Shown: positions 4,862 through 6,550 of the stretch, piece by piece
Layout of the letters: every line of letters begins with the position of its first letter
Position numbering within the stretch: position 1 is the stretch's first letter
From: an uncultured Corynebacterium sp.
GTDB lineage: Bacteria > Actinomycetota > Actinomycetes > Mycobacteriales > Mycobacteriaceae
Direction of reading: 5' to 3'
NCBI RefSeq assembly: GCF_943912665.1
Contig: NZ_CALTVG010000090.1
Coordinates: forward strand, 1-6,550
Length of the DNA stretch: 6,550 nt
Notes under the pieces: generated by a model
The model's input: the letters and a program-made list of their open reading frames with translations, nothing else
What the model was told of the DNA's origin: nothing
The model's database searches: none
Translations under genes and position numbers: made by a program

Positions 4862-5848
4862 TTAGGCAGCAGGAGCCTCATCCGGGGCCTCAGCCGGAGC
4901 CTCAGCCGGAACGTCGCCCTCGGCGCCGTCCTCAGGAGCCTCCACCGGCGCCACCGGCTCCGCCACGGTGATGATGTTGTCCTCGTAGCCCAGCTCGCCG
5001 CCGACGAACTTACCGCCGCACGTGATGAGGACCAGGCGGTTCTCACCCTGCGAATCGTTGACTACATCGGGGAAACCGGAGCCCTTGGGCAGGCGGTACG
5101 GCGCCTCCGTCACGCGGAAGACGCGCTCCTCACCGTCGATGAAGACGGAGAATTCCTGGCCCTGCTCCAGGGTGGTGAACTTCTCCGCAAAGCCAGTGCC
5201 CTGGCCCTGGTAGTTGATGTGTCCGGTGATAACGCTGGAGCCCACCGGGCCGGCCGTGCCGGGCACTGCGGACGCCGAGTACCAGCCCAGACGCGTCACA
5301 TCACGCGGCGGGACGAGCATGCCGGTGTCAGTGACCTGGATCGGGTCCACCGCGGCGTACTCCTCGCCGATGCCCAGGGACATGGCCTCCATGCTCGGGA
5401 ACTGGCCCGGAGCGGCGTCGACCTCGCGGTCCTGCTCACCGGAGTCATCCACGAAAGGGTCGGAGTTGGTCGTCGTCGGCGACGCCTCTGCGCTTACCGA
5501 CGTCTCCTCGGCCGCCTCGTCCTCTTCCGCGTCATCCTTGCCGCCCAACCCTACGATGAGCTGGATCAGGATAACCAGGACTGCCAGCGCTGCGACGGCG
5601 GCGAGGAGGAGCTTCTTGTTGCCGCCCTTCTTCTCATCACTGCCCACTGGGGTGCTTGCCCCGGTGGGCTGGGCTGCTGCCTTCTCGCCGGAAGCCTCGT
5701 TAGTCGCCTCGACAGAAGTCTCAGCAGAATCCTCAGCTCGATGCTTTGGCGTGTGCTCCGCCGGTTGTTCAGCCGACTGCTCAGCACCCGCGCCTTCTAC
5801 TCTGTCCGGATCTACCGGGTGTGCGTTTCTATCCTCTTCGCCTGCCAT
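4862..5848 (-). CDS. Class F-like sortase with low-complexity N- and C-terminal tails
   Basis: Sortases are membrane-bound transpeptidases that attach surface proteins to the cell wall. This 328-aa protein has an Ala/Glu-rich, presumably cytoplasmic N-terminus (1-79), one membrane helix (~80-102, after KKGGNKK), an acidic extracellular stalk (~105-165), the sortase domain (~166-296) and an Ala/Pro/Glu-rich tail (~297-328). The catalytic His is His210 (VITGHINY) and the Cys is Cys277 in LITCGG; the TCGG form suggests class F. The expected catalytic Arg just after the Cys is not visible: the YxDN block reads Tyr-Glu-Asp-Asn (288-291), and no Arg occurs anywhere after residue 271. ATG 5848 is supported by AGGAG (5861-5857) 8 bases upstream. 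A weak -10 (TATTGT, 5900-5895) lies ahead of it. The preceding gene on this strand encodes a surface protein; the 3' end converges on the antiterminator gene with 6 bases between stops. Confidence 0.88.
   Translation of the reverse strand: MAGEEDRNAHPVDPDRVEGAGAEQSAEQPAEHTPKHRAEDSAETSVEATNEASGEKAAAQPTGASTPVGSDEKKGGNKKLLLAAVAALAVLVILIQLIVGLGGKDDAEEDEAAEETSVSAEASPTTTNSDPFVDDSGEQDREVDAAPGQFPSMEAMSLGIGEEYAAVDPIQVTDTGMLVPPRDVTRLGWYSASAVPGTAGPVGSSVITGHINYQGQGTGFAEKFTTLEQGQEFSVFIDGEERVFRVTEAPYRLPKGSGFPDVVNDSQGENRLVLITCGGKFVGGELGYEDNIITVAEPVAPVEAPEDGAEGDVPAEAPAEAPDEAPAA
4875..4910 (-). repeat. Three 12-bp tandem repeats in the sortase C-terminal tail
   Basis: Units 4887-4898 and 4899-4910 are identical (plus strand GCCTCAGCCGGA). 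Unit 4875-4886 differs at two bases. On the minus strand they encode the PAEA/PDEA-type repeat of the sortase tail. Near-identity at DNA level suggests recent expansion and possible length variation between strains. Confidence 0.8.
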
Positions 5849-5905
5849 GGCGCCTACTCCTAAATAGCTAGATGCTGCTTATTTTTCTTCTTAAACAATA
5901 GACGA

Positions 5906-5943
5906 GAAATCCCCTCCAGCGTTTTCACCCTGGAGGGGATTTC
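5906..5943 (-). terminator. Strong hairpin terminator after the surface-protein gene
   Basis: A perfect 14-bp stem pairs 5906-5919 with 5930-5943 (core CCCCTCCAG/CTGGAGGGG, flanked by AAAT/ATTT) around a 10-base loop. It lies 65 bases past the surface-protein stop and 57 bases upstream of the sortase start. On the minus strand it is followed by a moderately T-rich stretch rather than a clean T run, so termination may be partial and some sortase transcription could come by readthrough. Confidence 0.75.
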
Positions 5944-5958
5944 CTTATCTCAAGTTTG

Positions 5959-5993
5959 GCCCCAGCCTACCCCGGCCCATTAAGGGCTGGGGC
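5959..5993 (-). other. Second 3' hairpin with two alternative pairings
   Basis: GCCCCAGCC (5959-5967) pairs perfectly with GGCTGGGGC (5985-5993). The same right arm can instead pair with CCCCGGCCC (5970-5978), giving 9 pairs including one G-U around an ATTAA loop. It begins 15 bases after the surface-protein stop codon and precedes the stronger hairpin at 5906-5943. No T run follows, so it may protect or fold the mRNA 3' end rather than terminate alone. Confidence 0.6.
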
Positions 5994-6008
5994 GGCGTGG
6001 TGGGCGGA

Positions 6009-6550
6009 CTACTTGATGAAGTCCTTCATACCCGGTTCAAGCTTGGTCGCACCGGACGGTACGTGCTTGATTTCAACACGCTCGGCGTTGGACGGCAGCG
6101 GCTGGCCGGCGTCCTCAACCGGGTAGGCATCCTCCGGCGGGGTGGCGTCCAGGACGGTGACGTCGCGGTCTTCACCCTGGTCGCCGCCGTGGCCGTTGTC
6201 CTCGGTCACCTCGTGGTGGCCATTGCCACCATCGTGGTCACCATTGCCACCGTTGCCACCATCATGGCCACCGTTGTGGCCACCATCATGACCATCAGTG
6301 ATGATCTTGACAATACCCAGGCCCGGGATGAGCAGCAGCCACCACGGCCAGTCAGACTTGCTGGAACCGCCATCGCCATTGCCCTTGCCATGGTCATCAT
6401 CGTCACCGTTGCCGTGACCGTGGCCTTCACCCGGAGTCTCGGAAGGCTTACCCGGCTTCGGAACCGTCTGGTCCTTGTCGTTGATGTCCTTGTGCTCAGC
6501 AATGTGGTTCGGCTTCTCCGAATCAGTACCCGGAGTCTCCTCACCCTTGT
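6009..6550 (-). CDS. Surface protein, C-terminal part (starts beyond the window)
   Basis: The frame is open from the window edge to the TAG at 6011-6009, giving 179 residues plus a partial codon; the N-terminus lies past 6550. The visible order is: a Pro/Glu/Lys-rich linker (PKPGKPSETPGEG-like); a His/Gly/Asp-rich patch; a 17-residue hydrophobic segment, WPWWLLLIPGLGIVKII (6350-6300); a His/Gly/Asp/Asn-rich repeat (6296-6213); and a tail of about 66 residues ending VPSGATKLEPGMKDFIK. The linker and hydrophobic segment resemble the C-terminal ends of cell-wall or membrane-attached actinobacterial proteins. No LPxTG motif is visible, and the hydrophobic segment is unusually followed by 96 residues. 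The next gene on this strand encodes a sortase. I do not recognise the family. An internal GTG at 6209 is not a real start, because the composition continues smoothly upstream in this frame. Confidence 0.75.
   Translation of the reverse strand, partial: KGEETPGTDSEKPNHIAEHKDINDKDQTVPKPGKPSETPGEGHGHGNGDDDDHGKGNGDGGSSKSDWPWWLLLIPGLGIVKIITDGHDGGHNGGHDGGNGGNGDHDGGNGHHEVTEDNGHGGDQGEDRDVTVLDATPPEDAYPVEDAGQPLPSNAERVEIKHVPSGATKLEPGMKDFIK
6213..6296 (-). repeat. Degenerate His-Asp-Gly-Gly repeat in the surface protein
   Basis: About nine imperfect short units of the type HDGG, HNGG, NGG and NGDHDGG encode 28 residues directly after the hydrophobic segment, ending in His-His. Seven of the 28 residues are His. 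The composition suggests divalent metal binding (zinc, nickel or copper), which is inference only. The DNA units are related but not identical, so the array is degenerate. Confidence 0.75.

Noticed and set aside
5214..5867. Two open frames of over 210 codons on the plus strand opposite the sortase
   Set aside because: The opposite strand carries a sortase with a membrane helix and His/Cys motifs; these frames are Ser/Ala- or Arg-rich shadows.
6051..6110. LPSNA in the surface-protein tail as a sortase signal
   Set aside because: It lacks the Thr-Gly of LPxTG and is not followed by a hydrophobic helix and basic tail.
6206..6544. 112-codon minus-strand frame overlapping the surface-protein end
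   Set aside because: It is a shifted reading of the same low-complexity DNA, rich in Arg, Met, Thr and Val, with no plausible domain; the overlapping frame has an ordered linker-helix-tail design.

Overview
The window reads as high-GC actinobacterial DNA, most likely from a Corynebacterium; I cannot fix the species. The evidence is the short Pta with ackA directly behind it, a PTS enzyme II with a Gly-Ala hinge as I remember it from C. glutamicum PtsG, GAAAGG-type ribosome binding sites, and a class F-like sortase beside a surface protein. No mobile element, CRISPR array, tRNA or rRNA is visible.

Layout: (1) 1-1462, minus strand: pta followed with no gap by the first 32 codons of ackA, the acetyl-CoA to acetate overflow pathway. 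(2) 1463-1796: a 334-base divergent control region. On the pta side it has a 22-bp imperfect palindrome. On the plus strand it has a probable promoter, then a BglG/LicT-type ribonucleic antiterminator (RAT) overlapping the left arm of an intrinsic terminator. The terminator folds on paper as a compact three-way junction. (3) 1797-3902, plus: a complete PTS sugar permease in EIIB-EIIC-EIIA order. (4) 3903-4027: a short gap with a hairpin, a weak candidate promoter and a second palindrome. (5) 4028-4855, plus: the BglG/LicT-family antiterminator that should act on the RAT. (6) 4862-5848, minus: a membrane-anchored class F-like sortase with low-complexity tails, convergent with the antiterminator gene (6 bases between stops). 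(7) 5849-6008: two strong hairpins. (8) 6009-6550, minus: the C-terminal 180 codons of a surface protein that runs off the window, with a hydrophobic segment followed by a His/Gly/Asp-rich repeat and a 66-residue tail.

How the genes fit together: sugar imported and phosphorylated by the PTS protein should relieve EII-mediated inhibition of the antiterminator. The antiterminator would then bind the RAT, prevent the terminator and let its own transporter be expressed. The divergent pta-ackA pair disposes of the acetyl-CoA produced when sugar is plentiful. The sortase and surface protein are a separate cell-envelope unit.

Most worth a second look: the shortened RAT capped by a UUCG tetraloop, the three-way-junction terminator it controls, a PtsG-like transporter in a bgl-style circuit without a glycosidase gene, a sortase lacking any arginine after its catalytic cysteine, and the His/Gly/Asp-rich tail of the surface protein.
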